In this document: positions 8,815 through 16,881 of the stretch, one piece after another
Layout of the letters: every line of letters starts with the position of its first letter
Numbering within the stretch: the stretch's first letter is position 1
Assembly (NCBI GenBank): GCA_014804265.1
Contig: JAAVAC010000024.1
Location: 1-43,502, forward strand
Direction: 5' to 3'
DNA: 43,502 bases
Origin: Lachnospiraceae bacterium
Lineage (GTDB): Bacteria > Bacillota > Clostridia > Lachnospirales > Lachnospiraceae
The notes under the pieces: generated by a model
Seen by the model: the letters and a program-made list of their open reading frames with translations, nothing else
Told to the model about the DNA's origin: nothing
Database searches by the model: none
Position numbers and translations under genes: made by a program

Positions 8815-9684
8815 ATGAAATGTTTAATTTGTTCAGGGGATTCAGCCGGAGAAGTTTGTAACAAATGCATCAGGCTGGAAAAAATCCTATATCAAAAAGA
8901 ATGGTCATATAAAGAAGGAATGTTCATAAAAAAATCTGAAGATTATAGAATCGCAATTTCTAATATGCGCATCAGCGGAAGAGTAGCAATTTGTGATAAT
9001 CCAAAGGGATTGAATTCCCGTCTGGACAACATGTCTCATTATCTGATGAATGTAAAAGAATGTACCCAGGTTTCTTACCAGGGAAAGAAGACATTGATGA
9101 TAGGAATCGAAAACAGCACAGGAGAGAATGCAAGATATTCCAGATATTGCTTCTTGCCAGGATTTGATGATGTGGAACAGTTTGTCAATGCGATTTTTGA
9201 TGCCAAAAAGAAGGCAGCGTCCTTAACAGAAAGAATCCGCCAGTCCAATGGCATCTCAACAGGTGCCGTGGAGGTTACGCCTACCCAGACTTCGGCAGAT
9301 ATTAAAGTATCCGCACCGGCAGCAGATGCGCCAGCACCGATGCCTACCCCTTCGGCAACAGTTACATCAACATCTATGCCTACTTCTGCGGCAGCAGCAG
9401 TAGCATCTATGTCAAGACCGGTTACACCAGTGGCAGCTCCCACAGCTCCGGTATCCGCAGCCGCTCCAGCGTCTGCACCTGCACCTGCTCCAGCACCTGC
9501 TCCAGCGCCTAGGCCGGCTCCTGCTGCACCATCTGCTTATGATACAGTAGCACTTTCCGGAATAGCAACGGATATCAATGAATTTGAGACAAAGATTAAA
9601 AAATTAAAGGTACTTCGTGACAATGGTATTTTAAGTGAAGCAGAATACTTAGAAGAAAAGAAGAAGCTGGTAAATATCTTTTAG
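8815..9684 (+). CDS. Zinc-ribbon/SHOCT-domain protein with Pro-Ala linker
   Basis: A 289-residue protein. The N-terminus has a CxxC...CxxC zinc ribbon (MKCLICSGDSAGEVCNKC). A globular region to about residue 145 is unrecognised. Residues about 155-240 are a low-complexity Ala/Pro/Thr/Ser linker (PAPAPAPAPAP runs). The last 40 residues match a SHOCT (short C-terminal) domain: IKKLKVLRDNGILSEAEYLEEKKKLV. SHOCT domains are thought to mediate oligomerisation. Start ATG 8815 follows TAGGAGTGAATTGAATT. A terminator at 9701-9729 separates it from feoA. Biological role unknown; a cytoplasmic location is likely as no signal peptide is present. Confidence 0.8.
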   Translation: MKCLICSGDSAGEVCNKCIRLEKILYQKEWSYKEGMFIKKSEDYRIAISNMRISGRVAICDNPKGLNSRLDNMSHYLMNVKECTQVSYQGKKTLMIGIENSTGENARYSRYCFLPGFDDVEQFVNAIFDAKKKAASLTERIRQSNGISTGAVEVTPTQTSADIKVSAPAADAPAPMPTPSATVTSTSMPTSAAAAVASMSRPVTPVAAPTAPVSAAAPASAPAPAPAPAPAPRPAPAAPSAYDTVALSGIATDINEFETKIKKLKVLRDNGILSEAEYLEEKKKLVNIF

Positions 9685-9700
9685 TACATGTGAATTTGGC

Positions 9701-9729
9701 AACCGGACTGATAAGTTCGGTTGTTTTTT
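9701..9729 (+). terminator. Rho-independent terminator after the SHOCT gene
   Basis: AACCGGACT, loop GATA, AGTTCGGTT (one G-T wobble), then GTTTTTTG. It lies directly after the stop at 9684 and before the Fur box. Confidence 0.85.
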
Positions 9730-9739
9730 GCAAAGTAGT

Positions 9740-9754
9740 TGATAATAATTATCA
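9740..9754 (+). promoter_or_regulatory. Fur box upstream of feoAB
   Basis: TGATAATAATTATCA is a perfect 7-1-7 inverted repeat and matches the known minimal Fur recognition sequence TGATAATnATTATCA. It ends 15 bases before the feoA ATG and abuts the ribosome binding site, so bound iron-Fur would block initiation. Iron-repressed expression of ferrous iron uptake is the expected result. Confidence 0.88.
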
Positions 9755-9769
9755 TTTGGAGAAGAGAAT

Positions 9770-9997
9770 ATGACATTATATGAAGGAAAAATTGGAACTT
9801 CTTACGAGGTTTCAGAAGTTTTTGTGGAAGAAAATATTACAAGGCGATTAGAAGCGCTTGGATTAAATGCCAAAACAGTTGTAACGATTTTAAACCGGAA
9901 AAGGAAGGGAGCCATGATCATTAAGGTCAGGGGAACGCGCCTGGCAATTGGAAAGCATATTGCAAAGAGTATTGAAGTGAAGGGGGAGAAACTGTAA
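9770..9997 (+). CDS. feoA: Ferrous iron transport protein A
   Basis: A 75-residue SH3-like small protein of the FeoA family, a cytoplasmic accessory factor of the FeoB iron permease. The sequence shows the family pattern of an N-terminal strand region and the closing GTRLAIGKHIAKSIEVK segment, which resembles the usual G..LAL....A..I.V ending. Start ATG 9770 follows GGAGAAGAG. The stop codon abuts the feoB ATG with no gap. Controlled by the Fur box at 9740-9754. Confidence 0.9.
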   Translation: MTLYEGKIGTSYEVSEVFVEENITRRLEALGLNAKTVVTILNRKRKGAMIIKVRGTRLAIGKHIAKSIEVKGEKL

Positions 9998-12016
9998 ATG
10001 GGAGAAATGATACATGTGGCATTTGTGGGAAACCCTAATTGCGGAAAGACCACTCTTTTTAATGCCATTACAGGCGCCAAATTAAAGGTGGCTAACTGGC
10101 CGGGAGTGACCGTGGAGAAAAAAGAAGGGCAGGCCAGATATAAGGATACCCCTTTGACCATTGTGGACACACCGGGAATTTATTCCCTTACCTGCTATAC
10201 CATTGAGGAACAGGTTACAAGAAACTGTGTCATGGATGACGAAATCGATGTCATTGTCAATATTGTAGATGCTTCCAGTTTAGAAAGGAATCTTTATCTG
10301 ACGTTACAGTTACTGGAGCTTGGAAAGCCGGTGGTCCTTGCCTTGAATATGATGGATGTGGTAAGGGATCGGGGAATGGAAATCGACCTGCACAGACTTC
10401 CGGAAATGCTGGGGGATATTCCGGTGGTTCCTGTTTCTGCCGCCAAAAGAGAAGGACTTGATATTCTGCTTCATGCGGTAAAGCACCATCATATGGAAAG
10501 TCCCAGACTGGCAGAAGGAAAGCTTCCCTTTACCTATCCTGAGCCCATTGAGACAAAAATCGAAAAGCTTCAGGTCATGCTAAGCGCCCATTATCCCGGA
10601 CACCATCATATACGGTGGCATGCCATAAAGCTTCTGGAGTGGGATGAGCAGGTACGTAAGGAACACCCCATGACCATTGTGAACGTGGCGGATAAAAATT
10701 ATGAGAAGGACATCATTCATGCCAAATATAATTACATAGAAACCATTGTGGAGGAAGTGGTATTCTACAAGGAGAAAAAGGCAGCAAGCACGGATAAGGT
10801 TGACCGGCTGCTGACACATCCGGTCTTTGGAGTGCCTATTTTCCTTTGCATTATGGCATTGGTGTTTTTTATGACCTTTACGGTGGGAGATGCCCTGAAA
10901 GAAGTGTTTGAAGAAGGGCTTTCTCTTTTTTCCGGCTTTGCGGAACATTTGCTTCTTGGAATGAATGCTTCCGGCTGGTTGGTTTCCTTAATCGTGGATG
11001 GTATTATTGCAGGCGTGGGAGGAATCCTGACGTTTCTTCCCAATATATTTATTTTGTTTCTGGCACTTGCCATTTTAGAGGACAGCGGCTATATGGCAAG
11101 AGTCGCCTATGTGATGGACAGCATTATGGGAAAGGCAGGGCTTTCCGGGAAAGCATTTCTTCCCATGGTGCTGGGCTTTGGTTGTACGGTTCCTGCCATT
11201 ATGGCTACAAGGGCGCTGGAAACGGAAAAGGACAGAAGAAAGACTATGTTCATTACTCCCTTTATGTCCTGTTCCGCGAGGCTGCCTATATATGTGTTGT
11301 TTGCGGATATGTTTTTTGGGAAATATGCTCCTCTTGCCAGCTTTTCCATGTATGTAATCGGACTGCTCATTGCAATTCTGATTGCCCTGATTCTGAATTT
11401 TAAGGATAAAGGAAAGGAAAATGACAGCCTGCTCATTGAACTGCCGGAATATAAGAAACCAAATGGAAAGACAATCCGGATTTATGTATGGAACAAATTA
11501 AAGGACTATCTTACAAAGGCAGGAACCACGATTTTTGTGGCATCTATCCTGATTTGGTTTTTGCTGAATTTCGGAATGAAAGGCATGGTGACAGGACCGG
11601 AGGAGAGCTTTGGGGCAATGATTGGAAAGGTTCTGGTACCGGTGCTAAAGCCTGCAGGGCTTGGTATGTGGCAGATTGCGGTTGCTTTGATTTCCGGCAT
11701 TTCCGCAAAGGAAGTAGTAGTGTCCAGCTTTGCGGTGCTGTTTGGGATTTCCAATGCCAACTCTCCGGAGGGAATGGCAGTGATTTTGTCCCATATCAGA
11801 CAGGGGATTCCGGATTTTGGTATGCTCAACAGTTATTCTTTGATGCTGTTCTGCCTGCTTTATACCCCTTGTATCGCTGCAATAGCCACCATAAAGAAGG
11901 AAAGCGGCTCCCTTGCATTTACGGCAAAGATGCTGGTATTTCAGTTAGTGCTGGCTTATCTGGTCAGTGTGGTGTTTTTTCAGGTGGGAAGCTTGTGCAG
12001 CGGAGTTTTCTTATAA
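9998..12016 (+). CDS. feoB: Ferrous iron transport protein B (GTPase permease)
   Basis: A 672-residue Fe(II) transporter. The N-terminal GTPase has G1 at residues 11-18 (GNPNCGKT), G2 GVTVE 36-40, G3 DTPG 57-60, G4 NMMD 117-120 and G5 SAA 147-149. A helical spacer with His-rich HYPGHHHIRWHA follows, then about eight membrane segments containing the two Gate motifs (around GFGCTVPAIMATRALE and ISAKEVVVSSFAVLF). Its length is near the family norm. No feoC-like ORF follows. It imports ferrous iron at the cytoplasmic membrane in anaerobes. Confidence 0.97.
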   Translation: MGEMIHVAFVGNPNCGKTTLFNAITGAKLKVANWPGVTVEKKEGQARYKDTPLTIVDTPGIYSLTCYTIEEQVTRNCVMDDEIDVIVNIVDASSLERNLYLTLQLLELGKPVVLALNMMDVVRDRGMEIDLHRLPEMLGDIPVVPVSAAKREGLDILLHAVKHHHMESPRLAEGKLPFTYPEPIETKIEKLQVMLSAHYPGHHHIRWHAIKLLEWDEQVRKEHPMTIVNVADKNYEKDIIHAKYNYIETIVEEVVFYKEKKAASTDKVDRLLTHPVFGVPIFLCIMALVFFMTFTVGDALKEVFEEGLSLFSGFAEHLLLGMNASGWLVSLIVDGIIAGVGGILTFLPNIFILFLALAILEDSGYMARVAYVMDSIMGKAGLSGKAFLPMVLGFGCTVPAIMATRALETEKDRRKTMFITPFMSCSARLPIYVLFADMFFGKYAPLASFSMYVIGLLIAILIALILNFKDKGKENDSLLIELPEYKKPNGKTIRIYVWNKLKDYLTKAGTTIFVASILIWFLLNFGMKGMVTGPEESFGAMIGKVLVPVLKPAGLGMWQIAVALISGISAKEVVVSSFAVLFGISNANSPEGMAVILSHIRQGIPDFGMLNSYSLMLFCLLYTPCIAAIATIKKESGSLAFTAKMLVFQLVLAYLVSVVFFQVGSLCSGVFL

Positions 12017-12216
12017 GCTTGAAGAAAGTGAGGGGAAATAGTAGGAAAGAAAATAGCTGGCTTTTTCCATTCTATCCAGTTTTATTTTTTCTTGTATTTC
12101 TATTATTTTAAAAGTTGCTAAAAAGTATAAAAAAAATTCAAAATTTAGCAGAATTTATATTTTATTTATGGTATAGTATCAATCATAATAGAAAGTATCA
12201 GAGAAGGAGGATATTT

Positions 12217-12657
12217 ATGATGTCAGATAGCGAAAAACTGGATTTGATTTTATCCGATATGCAGGTGATGAAGAGTGATATGCAGGGTATGAAAAATGAG
12301 ATTCATGATATGAAAGACGACATGCAAGGCATGAAAAATGAGATTCGGGATATGAAAGATGACATGCAAGGCATGAAAAATGAGATTCGGGATATGAAAG
12401 ATGACATGCAAGACATGAAAAATGAGATTCATGATATGAAAGATGATATGCAGGAAGTCAAGCAAAAAGTATCTAAAGTTGATTTGACCATGGAAAACGA
12501 GATACGTGTCAATATTCAGCGTGTAGCGGAAGGACACCTTGATTTATCCAGAAATCTGCACGAAGCCATGAGACCAAGCAATGAAGTGGAAATGCTTGCG
12601 ATAAAAGTTCGCATGTTGGAAACGGATGTGAAGGAATTAAAAGAAAAAATCTCCTAA
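12217..12657 (+). CDS. Coiled-coil protein with tandem 14-residue repeats
   Basis: A 146-residue hydrophilic protein, unrecognised in function. ATG 12217 (followed by a second ATG) has AAGGAGG at 12204-12210; the upstream extension to 12115 has no such site. After SEKLDLILSDMQVMKSD it holds four copies of a 14-residue unit (MQGMKNEIHDMKDD type, two heptads each), predicting a long coiled coil. The last 60 residues are also helical. Similar repetitive small proteins occur in Clostridia next to accessory genes. Repeat number is probably variable by slippage. A hairpin with a short T-run follows at 12693-12730. Confidence 0.8.
   Translation: MMSDSEKLDLILSDMQVMKSDMQGMKNEIHDMKDDMQGMKNEIRDMKDDMQGMKNEIRDMKDDMQDMKNEIHDMKDDMQEVKQKVSKVDLTMENEIRVNIQRVAEGHLDLSRNLHEAMRPSNEVEMLAIKVRMLETDVKELKEKIS
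12280..12447 (+). repeat. Four tandem 42-bp repeats
   Basis: Units at 12280-12321, 12322-12363, 12364-12405 and 12406-12447 are nearly identical; the middle two are the most alike. Each encodes 14 residues (two heptads) of the coiled-coil protein. Confidence 0.95.
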
Positions 12658-12692
12658 ATCTGTATAGAACTTGTAAATTGATTGTGAAATTG

Positions 12693-12730
12693 AAAGCGTA
12701 GGGCATGAAATACAAGCCCTGCGCTTTTAA
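12693..12730 (+). terminator. Probable terminator after the coiled-coil gene
   Basis: AAAGCGTAGGGC pairs with GCCCTGCGCTTT across an 11-base loop (one wobble), followed by a short T-run. It sits 35 bases after the stop codon. Confidence 0.65.
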
Positions 12731-12882
12731 TGTGGAGTTTTCATACAAACTATAACAAATGAGAAAGTAGAAAATTTCATATCCAAGTGATATAATATAA
12801 ATATAGGGAAAGCCTGAAAAAACTGGACACATTGAAAAAGCATTAATGCAGGAGTATTTTGGTTAGCTAGGAGGAATTAAAT

Positions 12883-13350
12883 GTGGAAAAAAGGGTTATC
12901 TATCATGGAAGTTCTCAAATTGTAGAAACTCCGGAAATCAGGGTGACAAAATATAATAAGGATTTTTATTTTGGGTTTTATTGTACAGTTTTGGAAGAAC
13001 AGGCAAAACGTTGGGCAATGAGATTTGGTGAGAGAGGATATGTGAATCTTTATGAATATGCTTCGAATGCGGAATTAAAAGTTCTCATTTTTGATCAAAT
13101 GACAGAAGAGTGGTTGGATTTTATTGTTGACTGCCGTATAGGAAAAGCGCATGATTATGATATTGTGGAAGGACCAATGGCAGACGATACTATTTATAAT
13201 TATGTACAAGGATTTATTGACGGAAAATATTCAAGAGCTGCTTTTTGGGAGTTGGCAAAATTTAAATATCCAACTCATCAAATCAGCTTTCATACAGCGA
13301 GGGCATTGACTACTTTAAAATTCTTAGGAGTGCAAAAATATGAAGAATAA
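12883..13350 (+). CDS. DUF3990 family protein (ADP-ribosyltransferase-like)
   Basis: A 155-residue protein of the DUF3990 type, related to ADP-ribosyltransferase folds. The visible pattern is VIYHGSSQIVETPEI (ART-type HGS strand), then DFYFGFYCTVLEEQAKRWA (the G-F-Y-x-T block) and a C-terminal helical part. The start is GTG 12883 with AGGAGG at 12869-12874; an ATG two bases upstream is out of frame. Its stop overlaps the next gene by 11 bases. Such genes usually occur with a small partner, and a toxin-antitoxin role has been proposed for the family; activity here is inferred. A DUF3791 gene, often seen upstream, is absent. Confidence 0.75.
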   Translation: MEKRVIYHGSSQIVETPEIRVTKYNKDFYFGFYCTVLEEQAKRWAMRFGERGYVNLYEYASNAELKVLIFDQMTEEWLDFIVDCRIGKAHDYDIVEGPMADDTIYNYVQGFIDGKYSRAAFWELAKFKYPTHQISFHTARALTTLKFLGVQKYEE

Positions 13351-13777
13351 TGACAAGCTGTTTTATGTATGCAGTTTAATAGAGTATATTGCAAGAAAGA
13401 CCACAAACCGCAGATATGATGTTGTGAAACAAATGGATGATGAATTGCAGCGAATTTATGATTATGCGGATGTATTTCATTGTGAGCCGATAGAAAAAGT
13501 TGCAGATGATTTTATACGGAAAGATCATATTGTAAATGGCAATTATGATAATCTTTCAGACTGCCGATATTTAGTTCCTGATTATTGGGATATCGGAGAG
13601 GTATTTGCCCGATTGATTGAGGATTGCTATAAAGATGTAAATGTGATAAATGGAATGAAAGAAGTTTATGGATCCTGGCTGGCAGATAAAATTCTGAATT
13701 TTAATTCTGATTTGTATTATCAATCAAGAGATTATATTGCAGCTTGTTATAAAGAAGGAAAAATGCTTTTAGCATAG
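13340..13777 (+). CDS. Partner protein of the DUF3990 gene
   Basis: A 145-residue soluble, helical, acidic protein. The N-terminus LFYVCSLIEYIARKTTNRRYDVV resembles the small partners encoded beside DUF3990 proteins. Later blocks are YDYADVFHCEPIEKVADDF and SDCRYLVPDYWDIGEVFARL. The ATG lies inside the DUF3990 gene (11-base overlap), a typical arrangement for a coupled pair such as antitoxin with toxin. The exact role is not known. Its last roughly 80 bases reappear at 16680-16763 as a duplicated tail. Confidence 0.65.
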   Translation: MKNNDKLFYVCSLIEYIARKTTNRRYDVVKQMDDELQRIYDYADVFHCEPIEKVADDFIRKDHIVNGNYDNLSDCRYLVPDYWDIGEVFARLIEDCYKDVNVINGMKEVYGSWLADKILNFNSDLYYQSRDYIAACYKEGKMLLA

Positions 13778-13801
13778 AGAGGAAACTATAGGCGAAGTAC
13801 T

Positions 13802-14752
13802 ATGAGGAAGAAGAAAAAAGCTATGGGAATAATTTTAACTATAATCACCATTTTGATTGTATTGTTGATGATCGTATACACCAATCATCAAGTCCACTTA
13901 AAAAAGGAAACTGAGTTGCGTTCATCATTGGGACAAATGGTTGAAGTTAGCGGACACAATATGAGCGTCTATATTGAAGGAACAAGTGATACAACGATTG
14001 TTTTCATGTCGGGCGGTGGTACTTGTTCTCCCATACTGGATTTCAAGTCCCTCTATTCTCTTTTAAGTGATAAATATCAGATTGCCGTTGTAGAGAAATT
14101 TGGATACGGTTTCAGCGATATTGTCGATAAAAGCAGAGATATTGACTCTATACTTGAAGACACAAGGGCTGCACTTACAGCAGCGGGATTAACTGCGCCT
14201 TATGTCCTTTGTCCGCACTCCATGTCAGGACTTGAGGCCCTGTATTGGGCGCAGAAATATCCTGATGAGGTATCCGCAATAATTGGACTTGATATGGCAG
14301 TGCCAGAGTATTATGACAGCATGAACATAAATATACCGTTGCTTCGTATTGCAAGCTGGGCAGCCAATATAGGTGTTACCCGTTTTGTCCCAGGAATTTC
14401 GGATAGTGATGCTGTAAAGTACGGCACATTGTCGGACAAGGAAAAAGAAATCTATAAAGCCGTTTTCTATAGCCGAACAGCAACAGTAACCATGATAAAC
14501 GAGACTGAATGGGTAAAGAGAAACGCTGAAAAGGTAAAGAATTTAGACATACCGCAGCTTCCGATGCTGTTGTTCATTTCAGACGGTTCAGGTGGAACAG
14601 GATTTGATAAAGAAATATGGCGGAAAATTCCAATAGAATATATATCACAAGTTAATGACGGAGAATATATAGAATTAAATTGTCCACATTATGTTCACGA
14701 TTATGAGTACAAAACAATAAGTGAAAGTATTATTGCATTCTTGTCAGAATAG
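13802..14752 (+). CDS. Membrane-anchored alpha/beta hydrolase
   Basis: A 316-residue protein with an N-terminal membrane anchor (residues 8-28) and an alpha/beta-hydrolase domain. The oxyanion-loop segment is FMSGGGTCSP, the nucleophile elbow is PHSMSGLEALYW (G replaced by P before HSMSG), and the likely catalytic histidine is near the C-terminus in ELNCPHYVHDYEY. It resembles non-specific esterases or peptidase-like hydrolases; the substrate is unknown. The ribosome binding site upstream of ATG 13802 is weak. It follows the DUF3990 cassette by 24 bases but has no obvious functional link to it. Confidence 0.8.
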   Translation: MRKKKKAMGIILTIITILIVLLMIVYTNHQVHLKKETELRSSLGQMVEVSGHNMSVYIEGTSDTTIVFMSGGGTCSPILDFKSLYSLLSDKYQIAVVEKFGYGFSDIVDKSRDIDSILEDTRAALTAAGLTAPYVLCPHSMSGLEALYWAQKYPDEVSAIIGLDMAVPEYYDSMNINIPLLRIASWAANIGVTRFVPGISDSDAVKYGTLSDKEKEIYKAVFYSRTATVTMINETEWVKRNAEKVKNLDIPQLPMLLFISDGSGGTGFDKEIWRKIPIEYISQVNDGEYIELNCPHYVHDYEYKTISESIIAFLSE

Positions 14753-14775
14753 TGACAAATTATATGGAGGAGAGT

Positions 14776-14865
14776 ATGTATAATATTAAAAAAATTGCAC
14801 AAAAGAAAATTGTTCAGCAGAAGAAAAAAGTTATTGGTGATATCTTCAAAAAATGTATGATTTAG
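14776..14865 (+). CDS. Small basic peptide (29 aa), putative
   Basis: ATG 14776 follows GGAGG at 14766-14770 with a 5-base gap and opens a 29-residue frame ending at TAG 14863-14865. The peptide is rich in Lys (about 10 of 29) with an amphipathic look and no Cys-based leader features except one Cys near the end. It lies 23 bases after the hydrolase stop and just before the secreted protein gene. It could be a real small protein or a decayed gene start. Confidence 0.35.
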   Translation: MYNIKKIAQKKIVQQKKKVIGDIFKKCMI

Positions 14866-14880
14866 AAAGGGAAAAATAGT

Positions 14881-16635
14881 ATGAAAAAAAATAGTGTGAA
14901 CAGGAAACGAAGCATAAAATCCATAACAGCCCTCCTGCTGTCTTGCCTCCTGCTGTTCCAGACAAACATAGCATTTGCTACAGCTGGGATAGTCAGCGAA
15001 AATGATCCGGCAGGAGAGGAAGCAATTAGCATAGTCAGCGAAAACCGGCCCTCTGAAAGTGAAGAATCGGAAGCAGGAGCGGAATCAGAAGAAAAGCTGG
15101 AAGATATGGAAGAAAGCCCTTCGGAAGAAGAGGAAGCCACTGTCTCTGGCCAGAGCCTGCCAGAAATACAGGCAGGAGCCGTAACGGGTCCTGCTAACCC
15201 GGTCCACCACTGCGCGAAAGAAAATGACGGCTCGGACTATACGGATTTCAGCTATGTGTATTTTGGAAGCTATCCCCAAAGCGAAGTGACGGACAGCGTC
15301 ACCATAGCCGCCATTGATAATGCAATTGAAAAATACGGAATAGAGGCAGATGCAGGCATGGATGTGTGGGTAAATGGCATGAAGTACCGCAGGATCAGCA
15401 AGAATGATACAAACTATGACGGATATTTTTATGATATGCCAATAAGTAACGGTTATCGTTATTTTAAATGGGAACGGATCAAGTGGAGGGTGCTGCAAAA
15501 TGATGGAAGCACTTTGCTTGTAGTAGCAGATAAGGTAATTGACTGTAAAGACTATAACGAAGAATATGCAGACATTACCTGGGGAACCAGTACCATAAGG
15601 AATTGGCTGAATACCAGCTTTTATAACACAGCTTTTAGCAGCAATGAGCAGAGTGCTGTCAAAATACAAAATGTAGTGAATGAGGATAATCCATTCCATG
15701 GTACAGAAGGTGGGAACAATACAAATGATAATATTTACCTGCTTTCTATTAGTGAAGTGACGAATGCGGCATATGGATTCTGTAGTGATTACAGTACTGA
15801 TTCGGCAAGCCGCTGGGCTCAACCTAGTAGCTATGCACATGCAAGAGGAACCTATACATATAATAGCAGCTCTACAGGTGGAAACGATAACTGCTGGTGG
15901 TGGCTGCGCTCCCCAGGCCCTGATAGTGTCTATGCCGCATATGTAGCCGACTATGGATACGTCACTCAGAATGGCTCTCGTGTCAACCGTAACAATGACG
16001 GTGTCCGCCCAGCTTTGCGCATAAATCTGTCATCTGATGTCTGGTTTATGACAGATGACGGCACCAGCGGGGACGGCGGTGTAGAAAATCAAGCAGCCAA
16101 GGAAAAAACGATCACAAAGCTTTCCATTCAGGCTCCATCCAAAAAGCTTGCGGCAGGAAAGAAAGTGAAGTTGACCTTGAAGGTAACCCCCGAAGATGCT
16201 GCAAATAAATCCGTCAAGTGGGGGACAAGCAACAAAAAATATGCTACTGTTGATAAGAATGGAGAATTGACTCTGAAAAAAGCGGGCATTGGAAAGGAAG
16301 TAACCATTACGGCAACGGCACAGGATGGAAGCGGTAAGAATGCTGTTATAAAGATAAAGATTATGAAGCATGCCGTTAAAACCATAACATTAAAAGCGCC
16401 AAAGAATACCATAAAGACCGGGAAGTCCATGACAATAAAATCAGCCGTGAAGACCACCGGAAATAGTGCCAATAAATCCTTGAAATGGACAAGCTCTAAC
16501 AAAAAATATGCCACCGTCAATAGTAAGGGCAAGGTAACAGCCAAAAAAGCCGGAAAAGGAAAAACTGTTACGATTACTGCCACATCTACAGATGGAAGCA
16601 ATAAAAAGGCAAAAGTGAAAATCAAGATAAAATAA
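14881..16635 (+). CDS. Secreted protein: DUF6273 domain plus two Ig-like (Big2) domains
   Basis: A 584-residue exported protein. The signal peptide covers residues 1-33 (basic start, hydrophobic core LLLSCLLLFQT, end AFA). A Glu/Ser-rich linker runs from about 35 to 100. Residues about 115-385 match the DUF6273 pattern: FGSYPQSEV, ITWGTSTIRNWLNTSFYNTAF, the CWWWLRSPG block and GVRPALRINLSSD. Two C-terminal Big2-type domains (about 410-495 and 498-584) each have the SNKKYATV and KKAG motifs and are rich in Lys. No sortase signal is seen; the basic Ig-like domains may bind wall polymers. RBS AAAGGGAAAAAT is weak but the start is clear. Confidence 0.88.
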   Translation: MKKNSVNRKRSIKSITALLLSCLLLFQTNIAFATAGIVSENDPAGEEAISIVSENRPSESEESEAGAESEEKLEDMEESPSEEEEATVSGQSLPEIQAGAVTGPANPVHHCAKENDGSDYTDFSYVYFGSYPQSEVTDSVTIAAIDNAIEKYGIEADAGMDVWVNGMKYRRISKNDTNYDGYFYDMPISNGYRYFKWERIKWRVLQNDGSTLLVVADKVIDCKDYNEEYADITWGTSTIRNWLNTSFYNTAFSSNEQSAVKIQNVVNEDNPFHGTEGGNNTNDNIYLLSISEVTNAAYGFCSDYSTDSASRWAQPSSYAHARGTYTYNSSSTGGNDNCWWWLRSPGPDSVYAAYVADYGYVTQNGSRVNRNNDGVRPALRINLSSDVWFMTDDGTSGDGGVENQAAKEKTITKLSIQAPSKKLAAGKKVKLTLKVTPEDAANKSVKWGTSNKKYATVDKNGELTLKKAGIGKEVTITATAQDGSGKNAVIKIKIMKHAVKTITLKAPKNTIKTGKSMTIKSAVKTTGNSANKSLKWTSSNKKYATVNSKGKVTAKKAGKGKTVTITATSTDGSNKKAKVKIKIK

Positions 16636-16656
16636 AAAAATTATCTATTTTAAAAG

Positions 16657-16763
16657 AGAAAAAATCTCCTAAATCTACATGAAGTTTAATTCTGATTTGT
16701 ATTATCAATCAAGAGATTATATTGCAGCTTGTTATAAGAAGGAAAAATGCTTTTAGCATAGAG
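16657..16763 (+). repeat. Duplicated gene tails (remnant of a collapsed duplication)
   Basis: Bases 16657-16676 repeat 12642-12661, the last codons of the coiled-coil gene. Directly after them, 16680-16763 repeat about 13695-13779, the end of the DUF3990 partner gene, with one mismatch and one deleted A. The roughly 1 kb that separates these two tails in the original is missing here. A second copy of the cassette probably existed and was deleted internally. Confidence 0.85.
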
Positions 16764-16775
16764 GAGAAAAGGTAC

Positions 16776-16856
16776 AAGCGGGAAACCATAGTCAATTACA
16801 ATGCAGGGGAACAAACAGCCACAGTGTACACAAAGGATAAGGCAGATGATGATTGA
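16776..16856 (+). pseudogene. Fragment of a small accessory protein (ICE/transposon type)
   Basis: An open stretch of 26 codons with the sequence pattern KRETIVNYNAGEQTATVYTKDK ending in TGA. The NYN..E.TATVYT.DKA pattern is familiar from small helper proteins carried on mobile elements of Firmicutes, but no start codon or ribosome binding site is present. It probably is a leftover from a lost mobile element. The family assignment is from memory and tentative. Confidence 0.4.
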
Positions 16857-16881
16857 GAGGAATAGAGCAAAGGAGAATTAA

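Noticed and set aside
12881-12883. ATG at 12881 as start of the DUF3990 gene
   Set aside because: It is out of frame with the protein; GTG 12883 is in frame and well spaced from AGGAGG.
15085-15840. Long opposite-strand open frame (251 codons) inside the secreted DUF6273 gene
   Set aside because: The + strand protein has a signal peptide and clear domains; the - strand frame lacks a ribosome binding site and any motif.
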